The notes below the pieces were generated by a model. That model saw only the letters and a program-made list of their open reading frames with translations. It searched no databases and was not told where the DNA came from. Made by a program: the position numbers and the translations under genes. This document shows positions 1-7,625 of a DNA stretch of 64,000 bases, piece by piece; position 1 is the stretch's first letter, and every line of letters starts with the position of its first letter. This stretch comes from Seohaeicola_A nanhaiensis (lineage in GTDB: Bacteria > Pseudomonadota > Alphaproteobacteria > Rhodobacterales > Rhodobacteraceae): NCBI RefSeq assembly GCF_042654245.1, contig NZ_JBHSGI010000005.1:509160-573159 (forward strand), in the 5' to 3' direction.

Positions 1-216
1 ATGGCTTCCGATGGTGACGTTCAACTGCCTAAACCTTGTGCATGAGTGATCCCTATCCAGCGCATCGGTCGGGCACAATGTCAGCCACCGGATTCGCGGA
101 CGCCGAATAGGCAACTGCCTGTTTTTTGGGCAGGCCGCAACGGGCAATTGCCTCGCGTGGTGGCAGCCCTTAGAGAGATGCGCAGAGACAGGCCGTTGCA
201 AGGGACCAGACCGCCG
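1..216. other. Upstream region of ispDF, no gene seen
   Basis: No coding region is supported here. The frame of ispDF stays open back to position 46, but the added residues do not resemble an IspD N-terminus, so this is taken as promoter/leader DNA. A palindromic motif occurs as GGCAACTGCC (110-119) and GGCAATTGCC (143-152), with a partial copy, TCAACTGCC, at 21-29. No convincing sigma-70 promoter was identified. Confidence 0.5.
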
Positions 217-1359
217 ATGACCACCGCCGCCCTGATCGTCGCCGCGGGACGCGGTCTGCGTGCCGGCGGCGGTCAGCCGAAACAGTGGCGGATGCTGGCC
301 GGGCGACCGCTGGCCGAGCATACCATCGCCGCCTTCGAGGCCGCGCCCGGCATCGCGCGGATCGCCCTGGTGCTCCACCCCGACGACATGGCCGAGCGTC
401 GCGCCGCATTCGAGGCGCGCGGCCTGATCGTGGCCGCCGGCGGTGCCGAACGCGCCGCATCGGTGCGGGCCGGGCTGGACGCGCTGGCCGCGGCCGGCGC
501 GACACGGGTGCTGATTCACGACGCCGCGCGGCCCTGTGTCAGCCAGACGCTGATCGCCACGGTGATTGCGGCGCTGGAAGGCGGTGCGGCGGCGGCGGCC
601 CCGGCGCTGGCGGTGAGCGATGCGCTCTGGACCGGCGCCGAGGGGCGGGTCACCGGCACGCGCGACCGTGACGGATTGTTCCGCGCGCAGACCCCGCAGG
701 GATTCGATCTGGCCGCGATCCGCGCCGCGCATGATGCCCATCCGGGCGGTGCCGCCGACGATGTGGAGGTGGCACGGGCCCACGGCCTGGACGTGGCGAT
801 TCTGCCGGGCGAAGAAGACAATCTGAAAGTGACGCTGGCGCAGGATTTTTCCCGTGCCGAGAACATATTGCGAGGCAAAATGGATATCAGGCTGGGCAAT
901 GGATACGACGTGCACGCCTTCGGCCCGGGCGACCACGTGACGCTGTGCGGCGTGACCGTCCCCCATGGCCAAGGGCTGGTGGGCCATTCCGACGCCGATG
1001 TTGGAATGCATGCGGTGACCGATGCGATCTATGGCGCGCTGGCGCAGGGGGATATCGGCCGCCACTTTCCGCCCAGCGATCCGCAGTGGAAAGGAGCGGA
1101 CAGCCGGGTCTTCCTGCGACATGCCGCCGAGCTTGCCCGCGAGATGGGTTTCACGCTCAGCAACGTTGATTGCACCCTGATCTGCGAAGCCCCCAAGATC
1201 GCCCCCCATGCCGAGGCGATGCGGGAAGCGATGGCCGCCGGGCTGGGAATCGAGCCGGCGCGCGTCTCGGTCAAGGCGACGACCTCCGAGCGGTTGGGCT
1301 TTACCGGCCGGGGCGAGGGCATCGCCGCCATCGCCACCGCCACGCTGGTGGCGGCATGA
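217..1359 (+). CDS. ispDF: Bifunctional IspD/IspF (MEP pathway)
   Basis: The protein (380 aa) fuses 2-C-methyl-D-erythritol 4-phosphate cytidylyltransferase (IspD, about residues 1-225) to 2-C-methyl-D-erythritol 2,4-cyclodiphosphate synthase (IspF, about 226-380), so it would carry out steps 3 and 5 of the cytosolic MEP isoprenoid pathway. The IspD part starts with the nucleotide-binding AAGRGLRAGGGQPKQ motif. The IspF part begins GNGYDVHAF, containing the D-x-H metal ligands. ATG 217 is chosen because the IspD fold begins right there; the frame stays open to 46 without family similarity. The stop overlaps the pgpA start (ATGA), implying coupled translation. The fusion is common in alphaproteobacteria. 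Confidence 0.96.
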   Translation: MTTAALIVAAGRGLRAGGGQPKQWRMLAGRPLAEHTIAAFEAAPGIARIALVLHPDDMAERRAAFEARGLIVAAGGAERAASVRAGLDALAAAGATRVLIHDAARPCVSQTLIATVIAALEGGAAAAAPALAVSDALWTGAEGRVTGTRDRDGLFRAQTPQGFDLAAIRAAHDAHPGGAADDVEVARAHGLDVAILPGEEDNLKVTLAQDFSRAENILRGKMDIRLGNGYDVHAFGPGDHVTLCGVTVPHGQGLVGHSDADVGMHAVTDAIYGALAQGDIGRHFPPSDPQWKGADSRVFLRHAAELAREMGFTLSNVDCTLICEAPKIAPHAEAMREAMAAGLGIEPARVSVKATTSERLGFTGRGEGIAAIATATLVAA

Positions 1360-1856
1360 ACGGCCTCGCGCAGGCCATCGCGACTGTCTTTGGCATCGGC
1401 TATCTGCGGCCTGCCCCCGGCACCTGGGGGGCGCTCGCCGCGCTGCCGCTGGTCTGGGCGCTGCATACTTTGGGCGGGTTCCCCGCGCTGCTGGCCGCGA
1501 CGGCCGTAATTCTTGTGCTTGGCATCTGGGCGACTGCGGTCATGACGCGGGGCAGCGGCAATCACGACCCCTCCGAGATCGTCGTGGACGAGGTCGCGGG
1601 CCAGTTCATTGCGCTGCTGCCGGTGTCCTGGGCGGCTTGGCGAATGGGGTTGCCGGTCACCACGCTCTGGCCCGGCTGGGTCGCCGCCTTCGTGCTGTTC
1701 CGCCTGTTCGACATCTGGAAGCCGGGCCCGGTGGGCTGGGCCGACCGGCGCAACGACGCGACGGGCGTGATGCTGGACGACGTGATCGCAGGGGCACTGG
1801 CGGCGGCCGGGATGATGCTGCTCGCCGGCCTCTGGCACGGAGTGATGGGCCGATGA
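1356..1856 (+). CDS. pgpA: Phosphatidylglycerophosphatase A
   Basis: A 166-aa inner-membrane phosphatase that would dephosphorylate phosphatidylglycerophosphate to phosphatidylglycerol. Family motifs are present: an N-terminal GTWGALAALPL segment, an acidic DEVAGQF motif and the FRLFDIWKPGP...DRR...DD region near the C-terminus. Hydrophobic stretches fit about four membrane segments. The ATG overlaps the ispDF stop by 4 bp (ATGA), and its own TGA overlaps the next ATG by 3 bp, so ispDF-pgpA-cinA looks like one translationally coupled operon. Confidence 0.93.
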   Translation: MNGLAQAIATVFGIGYLRPAPGTWGALAALPLVWALHTLGGFPALLAATAVILVLGIWATAVMTRGSGNHDPSEIVVDEVAGQFIALLPVSWAAWRMGLPVTTLWPGWVAAFVLFRLFDIWKPGPVGWADRRNDATGVMLDDVIAGALAAAGMMLLAGLWHGVMGR

Positions 1857-2326
1857 ACGTCGCCTCCCTCCTGGAGGCCGCCCGCGCGAAGGGAATCCGC
1901 ATCGCCACCGCCGAAAGCTGCACCGGCGGCATGGTTGCCGCCGCTCTGACCGATATCCCCGGTTCCTCCGATGTGGTCGAGCGCGGGTTCGTTACCTATT
2001 CCAACGCCGCGAAGATGGACCTGCTGGGCGTAATGAAGGCGACGCTCGACGCCCATGGCGCCGTGTCGGAAGAGGTCGCCCGCGAAATGGCCGAGGGGGC
2101 GCTGGCCCATGCCCCGGTGCAGCTCGCCGTGTCGATCACCGGCATCGCCGGCCCGGGCGGGTCGGAGTTCAAGCCCGAAGGGCGGGTTTGCTTCGGCCTT
2201 GCCGCGCGTGGCCGGCCCACGCAGGTGGAAACGGTGGAGTTCGGGGCCATCGGCCGGGCCCAGGTGCGGGCCGCAGCGCGAGACCACGCGCTGGACCTTC
2301 TCGTGAAGGCACTGACGCGCCCTTAG
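1853..2326 (+). CDS. CinA-family nicotinamide-nucleotide amidase
   Basis: A 157-aa stand-alone CinA C-terminal domain, the PncC type that deamidates nicotinamide mononucleotide to nicotinate mononucleotide in pyridine-nucleotide salvage. It shows the family signature TAESCTGGMVAAALTDIPGS near residue 20 and SITGIAGPGG around residue 90. The N-terminal molybdopterin-binding domain of full-length CinA is absent, as is usual for this short form. The start overlaps the pgpA stop (ATGA). Its end overlaps the end of the convergent MmgE/PrpD gene by 4 bp. Confidence 0.92.
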   Translation: MNVASLLEAARAKGIRIATAESCTGGMVAAALTDIPGSSDVVERGFVTYSNAAKMDLLGVMKATLDAHGAVSEEVAREMAEGALAHAPVQLAVSITGIAGPGGSEFKPEGRVCFGLAARGRPTQVETVEFGAIGRAQVRAAARDHALDLLVKALTRP

Positions 2327-3612
2327 GCCAGAAAGTCAGCGAAGTCCGAGGCTTGCCCACCGCCGTTCAACCGAAGCCAGGCTTCTTCCGCATGGGATGG
2401 GCCGATCAGCGCTGCGGCTTTCGCCCGGATACGCGCCTCTCGGTCGGCAAGGCTCATCGGGGCGTCCAGATCGTGGCGCGCCTCAAGCCTCTGGCCATCG
2501 CGGCGCAGCACGCGCACCACGGATTCGGTCTCGCCCAGGCCCTCATCCTCGCGCACGCTGACCTTCCTCCGCGTCTCAATCAGGCGCGGATCGGCACAGG
2601 TGGCGTCGGCGTAGGAGGATAGATTCGCGGTATCGATGCCCAGAGCGCTCATTGCCATGACAGTCGTATAGCTGAACTTGGCGCCCAGACCGGTGGTGGG
2701 CGCGGGCTGGTTGCAGACGCTCATCCAGCGCGGATGGGTTGTCACCTCCAGTTCGGAGATTTCGGGCGCGGCGATATCCAGATCGCGCGCCGCCTCGAGC
2801 GCGGCGTGCAGCCCGTGACAGCAGGCATGAAACTTGTGGCTGACCGTTTCGAACAGCCATTCGTCGCCGAGACCGTCCAGGGCCTCATCGTCGGCCGAGC
2901 CATGGTGCGTCGCGCCGAAGCCGTAGGGGCCTTCCAGTGCGCCGGGATTTGCCACAAACCCCCGCGCCGCCAGCAGCGCGCATTCAAGCCCGCTCGCGGC
3001 TGCGATCCCGGCGTTATAGGGTTTGCCCATCGTGCCGAACTGCGCCTTCAGACCTGCCGCGCGGGTTGCCGTCAGCCCTAGGGCATGGGCCATGCGATCG
3101 GGCGTCAGGCCCAGCAGACGCCCCGCCGCCGCCGCCGCGCCAAAGGCGCCGGCCGTCGCGGTCTGATGGAATCCGGTCTGATAGTGGCTCCGCCCCAGCC
3201 ACATGCCCACGCGAACCGACAACTCCATGCCGACCAGCGCCACGTCCAGCATTTCGGCCAGTGTCGCCCCGCGCAGCTCGGCCGCCGCCAGCGCCGCCGG
3301 AAAGACGCCAACCGACGGGTGGCCGATATGGGCGAAATGGGTGTCGTCGTAATCGAGCGCATGCGAAGTCGCGCCGTTGACCAGCGCCGCCGCCCGCGCG
3401 GGCAGCCGCGTCATGGTGCCAAAGACCGCCGCCTGCGATGCGCCTCCCTCTTCGAGCACCATCTCACGGGTGATGCGCGCCACCGGCTCTGTGCTGCCCG
3501 CGCGGCCGACGGCCAGCCAGTCGAGCGCCGACAGCCGGGCGACATGGCGCGCGGACGACGTAGGAGAAACCGGCAGGGCGGCGAAGCGGGACAGGGCATC
3601 GGTAAGTGTCAT
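2323..3612 (-). CDS. MmgE/PrpD family protein
   Basis: A 429-aa protein of the MmgE/PrpD family, which includes 2-methylcitrate dehydratase and cis-aconitate decarboxylase-like enzymes. Supporting motifs are HALDYDDTHFAHIGHPS in the N-terminal helical domain and KFHACCHGLHAALEA further on, both typical of the family. It is somewhat shorter than classical PrpD. There is no prpC, prpB or acn gene nearby, so the substrate is not predicted. It is a single gene convergent with cinA. Confidence 0.88.
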   Translation of the reverse strand: MTLTDALSRFAALPVSPTSSARHVARLSALDWLAVGRAGSTEPVARITREMVLEEGGASQAAVFGTMTRLPARAAALVNGATSHALDYDDTHFAHIGHPSVGVFPAALAAAELRGATLAEMLDVALVGMELSVRVGMWLGRSHYQTGFHQTATAGAFGAAAAAGRLLGLTPDRMAHALGLTATRAAGLKAQFGTMGKPYNAGIAAASGLECALLAARGFVANPGALEGPYGFGATHHGSADDEALDGLGDEWLFETVSHKFHACCHGLHAALEAARDLDIAAPEISELEVTTHPRWMSVCNQPAPTTGLGAKFSYTTVMAMSALGIDTANLSSYADATCADPRLIETRRKVSVREDEGLGETESVVRVLRRDGQRLEARHDLDAPMSLADREARIRAKAAALIGPSHAEEAWLRLNGGGQASDFADFLA

Positions 3613-3650
3613 GGCGCCACACTACCGCCGCCGTGCGCGGCGACAAGGGG

Positions 3651-4214
3651 TCATCCGGCAGCGTCGGCGCAGGGCTTCTCGCCCGGCCAATAGAGCCAGC
3701 CCGCGCTGCGAAAGGCGCCCCAGACCGGCGCATAGGTCGTGACATAGATCCAGTCGCCCACATTCTCGTAGGCAAAGCTGACATAATCGCCCGGTCCGAC
3801 CTGGCCGATGGCGTGGAACGGCTCGTAATAACCGGCGTAAAGCGGCGCCGCCGCGCCCGTCCATCCGAGACAGCCCCATTCCCCTTCGGTGCGGATCGGC
3901 AGAACGGTCAGCGCCTTGCGAAAAGCCATGTCCGGCATGTCCATCCAGGTGCGGTTCGTATCGACCTGGCAGCCGTGCTGCGCCTCGAGCGCGCGGATGC
4001 GCGCAACCTGCGCCTGGGCCGCCGGATCGAGCGAGATCTGGGTGCCAGTGCAGTCCGAATTGTCGAACAGCGCCGCGCCGAGCGGCGAGGAAAAGCAATA
4101 GCCGGCCCGGTCCATGATCAGGTTGCGGGTAAACCAGATGTCTTCACAGCCCGACTCGGCCATCAGCGGGCCGGGCAGAAACAGCAGGGTCAAGGCAAGC
4201 AAGCGCATGGCCAA
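3651..4214 (-). CDS. DUF4453 domain secreted protein
   Basis: A 187-aa protein with a Sec signal peptide (hydrophobic stretch LLALTLLFLPGPLMAES, predicted cleavage after LMA). The mature part has several cysteines (in the ESGCEDIWF, SDCTG, HGCQV and GEWGCLGW contexts) and two repeat-like halves (CEDIWFTRN...YCF, then a GxYVSFAYENVGDWIYV domain), consistent with the DUF4453/YARHG-like proteins of Rhodobacterales. Function is unknown; a periplasmic or surface location is inferred. An alternative start two codons downstream (4208) is equally possible. Confidence 0.75.
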   Translation of the reverse strand: MAMRLLALTLLFLPGPLMAESGCEDIWFTRNLIMDRAGYCFSSPLGAALFDNSDCTGTQISLDPAAQAQVARIRALEAQHGCQVDTNRTWMDMPDMAFRKALTVLPIRTEGEWGCLGWTGAAAPLYAGYYEPFHAIGQVGPGDYVSFAYENVGDWIYVTTYAPVWGAFRSAGWLYWPGEKPCADAAG

Positions 4215-4239
4215 AGTGTTGCCACGCCGCGCGCTTGCG

Positions 4240-4689
4240 TCAAGCGTTACCGTACAGTTGCGCTGCGCGGGTCTCGAAGGCCCGCACGATGCGCGTCATC
4301 GCCTCGTTGAAAACGACGCCGATCACCTTTTGCAGGATGGCGTTGCGGAATTCGAAATCGACATCGAAGGCAACCCTGCAGCCGCCCGTCTCGGGCGCGA
4401 AATCCCACCGCGACTTCAGATACTTGAACGGCCCGTCGAGATATTCCGTATCGATCCGCAGATCCTTGGGCCAGAGCGTCACCCGGCTGCCGAACCGCTC
4501 GCGGAACACCTTGAAGGAAATCACCAGGTCCGCCTCCATCACCTCGCGCTCCTCTTCCGCGCGGGTCGAGCGGATGCGCGCGGCGGCGCACCAGGGCAGG
4601 AATTCAGGGTATTTCGCGACATCAGCCACCAGGTCGTACATCTGTTCCGGCGTATAGGGCAGATGGCGGGTTTCGGCGTGGCGGGTCAT
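4240..4689 (-). CDS. RatA/COQ10-like START-domain protein
   Basis: A 149-aa START/polyketide-cyclase-like protein of the RatA/COQ10 group, a coenzyme-Q-binding family also annotated as a ribosome-association toxin. Visible family features are the N-terminal PYTPEQMYDLVADVAKYPEF and LPWC segment, and a C-terminal helix with FNEAMTRIVRAFETRA. In alphaproteobacteria a role in ubiquinone handling is more likely than a toxin, but this is inferred from family knowledge. ATG 4689 is chosen; the frame extends to 4728 but the extra residues are not family-like. It is divergent from hpt. Confidence 0.88.
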   Translation of the reverse strand: MTRHAETRHLPYTPEQMYDLVADVAKYPEFLPWCAAARIRSTRAEEEREVMEADLVISFKVFRERFGSRVTLWPKDLRIDTEYLDGPFKYLKSRWDFAPETGGCRVAFDVDFEFRNAILQKVIGVVFNEAMTRIVRAFETRAAQLYGNA

Positions 4690-4763
4690 GGGCGGCAGCG
4701 TTTTCTTTCCGTGACAGTGGCGCGTCATCTCCTATGATCGCGCCAAAAGATCAAGGGGACGAT

Positions 4764-5303
4764 ATGCCGGACAGGGCTTATGTGATCGACGAGATGATCT
4801 CGGCAAAGGCGATTGCCGCACGGATCGAGGCGCTGAGCCGGGACATCAAGGCGGAATTCGCCGGCACCGACAAGCTGGTCGTGGTGGGCCTGCTGCGCGG
4901 CAGTTTCGTCTTCATTGCCGACCTCGTGCGCGAGCTGGATCTTCCGATCGAGGTCGATTTTCTCGAGGCCTCGTCTTACGGCAACGCGACGGAAAGCAGC
5001 CGCGAGGTGCGTATCCTCAAGGACCTGCGCGGCGCGATCGAAGGACGCGACGTGCTGGTCGTCGAGGATATCGTGGATACGGGACATACCCTCAAGCATG
5101 TGCTGGCGCTGCTGAAAAGCCGCAAACCGCGCAAACTGAAATCCATCGCCCTGCTCGACAAGCCGTCGCGGCGCGAGGCCGACGTTCGGGCTGACTGGAT
5201 CGGCTTCGAAATCCCCGACGAATTCGTCGTCGGCTATGGCATCGACTTCGCGCAGCGCAACCGCAACCTCGCCCATATCGGCAAGGTGCGCTTTACCGAG
5301 TGA
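4764..5303 (+). CDS. hpt: Hypoxanthine phosphoribosyltransferase
   Basis: A 179-aa type I phosphoribosyltransferase for purine salvage (hypoxanthine/guanine plus PRPP to the nucleotide). The PRPP-binding motif VLVVEDIVDTGHTL is clear, and GLLRGSFVFIADLVREL is the upstream loop of the family. ATG 4764 is preceded by a good Shine-Dalgarno (AAGGGGA), which favours it over the in-frame ATG at 4734. Confidence 0.94.
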   Translation: MPDRAYVIDEMISAKAIAARIEALSRDIKAEFAGTDKLVVVGLLRGSFVFIADLVRELDLPIEVDFLEASSYGNATESSREVRILKDLRGAIEGRDVLVVEDIVDTGHTLKHVLALLKSRKPRKLKSIALLDKPSRREADVRADWIGFEIPDEFVVGYGIDFAQRNRNLAHIGKVRFTE

Positions 5304-5457
5304 CAAGGGACGGGTTTTCCCGGCACGCAAAACTTACCAAAATCCTTGCAGGATTTCGTGGTGACCCCATCTCGGTCACCTTTACGGCCTAGGGGGCTGG
5401 CGTTTTCTGCGCCTGCACTGTATGCGCCGCGCAACACATCCCACAAAAGGCCGAACC

Positions 5458-7278
5458 ATGGATCTGCGCAACATCGCGATCATCGCACACGTCGACCACG
5501 GCAAGACCACCCTGGTCGATGCCATGCTCAAGCAATCCGGCGCGTTCCGGGAAAACCAGGCCGTCGCCGAACGGGCGATGGATTCCAACGACCTCGAACG
5601 TGAACGCGGCATCACCATTCTGGCCAAGGCGACCTCGGTCGAATGGAAGGGTGTGCGCATCAATATCGTCGACACGCCCGGCCACGCCGATTTCGGCGGC
5701 GAGGTGGAGCGCATCCTGTCGATGGTCGATGGCGTCGTCCTTCTGGTGGACGCGGCCGAAGGCCCGATGCCCCAGACCAAATTCGTCACCTCCAAGGCAC
5801 TGGCCCTGGGCCTGCGCCCCATCGTCGTGCTGAACAAGGTCGACAAGCCCGATGCCGAGCCCGACCGGGCGCTGGACGAATGTTTCGACCTTTTCGCCAA
5901 CCTCGGCGCCAACGACCAGCAGCTTGATTTTCCGCATCTCTACGCCTCCGGCCGTGCCGGCTGGGCCGATGACTCGCTGGAAGGTGCGCGCAAGGACCTG
6001 TCGGCCCTGTTCGACCTGATCCTTGAACATGTGCCTGCACCGTCGCAGGTCGCCCGACGGGACGAGCCCTTCTCGATGCTGGCGACCACGCTGGCCGCCG
6101 ACCCCTTCATCGGTCGGATCCTGACCGGACGTGTCGAGACCGGCACGCTGCGCGCTGGCGCCAGCGTCAAGGCGCTCGGCCGGGACGGCGAGATCATCGA
6201 GACCTTCCGGGTCTCCAAGATCCTCGCCTTCCGCGGCTTGTCGCAAAGCGCCATCGACGTCGCCGAGGCCGGCGATATCGTCACTCTTGCCGGCATGAGC
6301 AAGGCGACCGTGGCCGATACCATCGCCGCCCCCGAGATCACCGTGCCGATCCCGGCCCAGCCGATCGACCCGCCGACCATCACCGTGACCTTCGGCATCA
6401 ATGATTCGCCGCTGGCGGGACGGGACGGCAAGAAGGTGCAGTCGCGGGTGATCCGCGACCGGCTGATGAAGGAATCGGAAAGCAACGTCGCCATCCACGT
6501 CGCCGACACCCCCGGCGGCGAGGCGTTCGAAGTTTCGGGCCGCGGCGAACTTCAGATGGGCGTGTTGATCGAAAACATGCGCCGCGAAGGCTTCGAGTTG
6601 TCGATCTCGCGCCCGCAGGTGATCCTTCGCGACGAGGGCGGCCAGCGGATGGAGCCCATCGAGGAAGTCACCATTGACGTCGACGACGACTATTCGGGCG
6701 TGGTGATCGAAAAGATCACCGGCACCCGCAAGGGCGAACTGGTCGAGATGAAGCCCGCGGGCGTCGGCAAGACGCGGATCATCGCGCTGGTCCCGTCCCG
6801 TGGACTGATCGGCTATCACGGCGAATTCCTGACCGACACGCGTGGCACCGGCGTTCTGAACCGCGTCTTCCACAGCTGGGCGCCCTACAAGGGCGCCATC
6901 CCGGGCCGCCGTGCGGGCGTGCTGATCTCGATGGAGAACGGCGTTTCGGTGGCCTATGCGCTCTGGAACCTGGAAGAGCGTGGCCGGCTGTTCATCGGCG
7001 CGCAGGAACAGATCTACGAGGGCATGATCATCGGCGAGCATTCGCGCGACAACGATCTGGAAGTGAACCCGCTCAAGGGCAAGAAGCTGACCAACATCCG
7101 CGCCTCGGGCACGGACGAGGCAGTGCGCCTGACGACGCCGATCACCATGACGCTGGAACAGGCCATCGCCTATATCGACGACGACGAACTGGTCGAGGTC
7201 ACGCCGAACTCGATCCGGCTGCGCAAGCGTCACCTGGACCCGCACGAACGCAAGCGGGCGTCCAAGGCAGCGTCCTGA
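5458..7278 (+). CDS. typA: Translational GTPase TypA/BipA
   Basis: A 606-aa ribosome-associated translational GTPase, the usual length for TypA/BipA. The P-loop is AHVDHGKTTL near residue 12. Switch II appears as DTPGHADFGGEVER and the G4 motif as NKVDKPDA. EF-Tu-like domain 2, domains III/V and the specific C-terminal domain follow. ATG 5458 is chosen because translational GTPases start just before the P-loop; the frame is open to 5422. A strong hairpin terminator follows at 7288. Confidence 0.97.
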   Translation: MDLRNIAIIAHVDHGKTTLVDAMLKQSGAFRENQAVAERAMDSNDLERERGITILAKATSVEWKGVRINIVDTPGHADFGGEVERILSMVDGVVLLVDAAEGPMPQTKFVTSKALALGLRPIVVLNKVDKPDAEPDRALDECFDLFANLGANDQQLDFPHLYASGRAGWADDSLEGARKDLSALFDLILEHVPAPSQVARRDEPFSMLATTLAADPFIGRILTGRVETGTLRAGASVKALGRDGEIIETFRVSKILAFRGLSQSAIDVAEAGDIVTLAGMSKATVADTIAAPEITVPIPAQPIDPPTITVTFGINDSPLAGRDGKKVQSRVIRDRLMKESESNVAIHVADTPGGEAFEVSGRGELQMGVLIENMRREGFELSISRPQVILRDEGGQRMEPIEEVTIDVDDDYSGVVIEKITGTRKGELVEMKPAGVGKTRIIALVPSRGLIGYHGEFLTDTRGTGVLNRVFHSWAPYKGAIPGRRAGVLISMENGVSVAYALWNLEERGRLFIGAQEQIYEGMIIGEHSRDNDLEVNPLKGKKLTNIRASGTDEAVRLTTPITMTLEQAIAYIDDDELVEVTPNSIRLRKRHLDPHERKRASKAAS

Positions 7279-7287
7279 CAAGACAAC

Positions 7288-7319
7288 AGGCCGGGGCATC
7301 GACCCCGGCCTTTCTCTTT
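7288..7319 (+). terminator. Rho-independent terminator of typA
   Basis: A perfect 9-bp GC-rich stem, AGGCCGGGG (7288-7296) with CCCCGGCCT (7303-7311), encloses a 6-nt loop and is followed by TTTCTCTTT. It lies 9 bp after the typA stop. Confidence 0.85.
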
Positions 7320-7336
7320 AGCCCGCCTGCGGCTAT

Positions 7337-7624
7337 TTACTCGCTGGTCTCGACGATCATCAGTTCACGCTCGGACGCGCCGCGGGCATGGTTCAACGCC
7401 GCCTGATACGTCTCTGACTTGTAACAGGCTTCCGCCGCCTCGACCGACGGGAAGGTCGCCACGACGTTACGCGGCCGCGCTCGGCCTTCGAGCTGAACAA
7501 AACGCCCGCCCCGCGCGATGAACTTGCCGCCGTGGGCCGCAATCGCCTCGGTCGCGAGTTTGGCGTATTTCGAATATGCCTCGTCATCCGTCACGGTGAC
7601 ATGGGCGATCCAGAGTGCCGGCAT
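7337..7624 (-). CDS. DUF1330 domain protein
   Basis: A 95-aa ferredoxin-like-fold protein of the DUF1330 family. The N-terminus (MPALWIAHVTVTDDEAYSKY) and the following GGKFIARGG...LEG segment are family hallmarks, as is the region FPSVEAAEACYKSETYQ. Function is unknown. It starts one base after the alaS stop on the same strand, so the two are co-transcribed. ATG 7624 is used because the frame upstream (to 7753) only overlaps alaS. Confidence 0.88.
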   Translation of the reverse strand: MPALWIAHVTVTDDEAYSKYAKLATEAIAAHGGKFIARGGRFVQLEGRARPRNVVATFPSVEAAEACYKSETYQAALNHARGASERELMIVETSE

Positions 7625-7625
7625 C

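Noticed and set aside
5389..7299. Long open frame (636 aa) antisense to typA
   Set aside because: It is an antisense shadow of a clear TypA gene in GC-rich DNA, with His/Asp/Gly-rich composition and no family motif.
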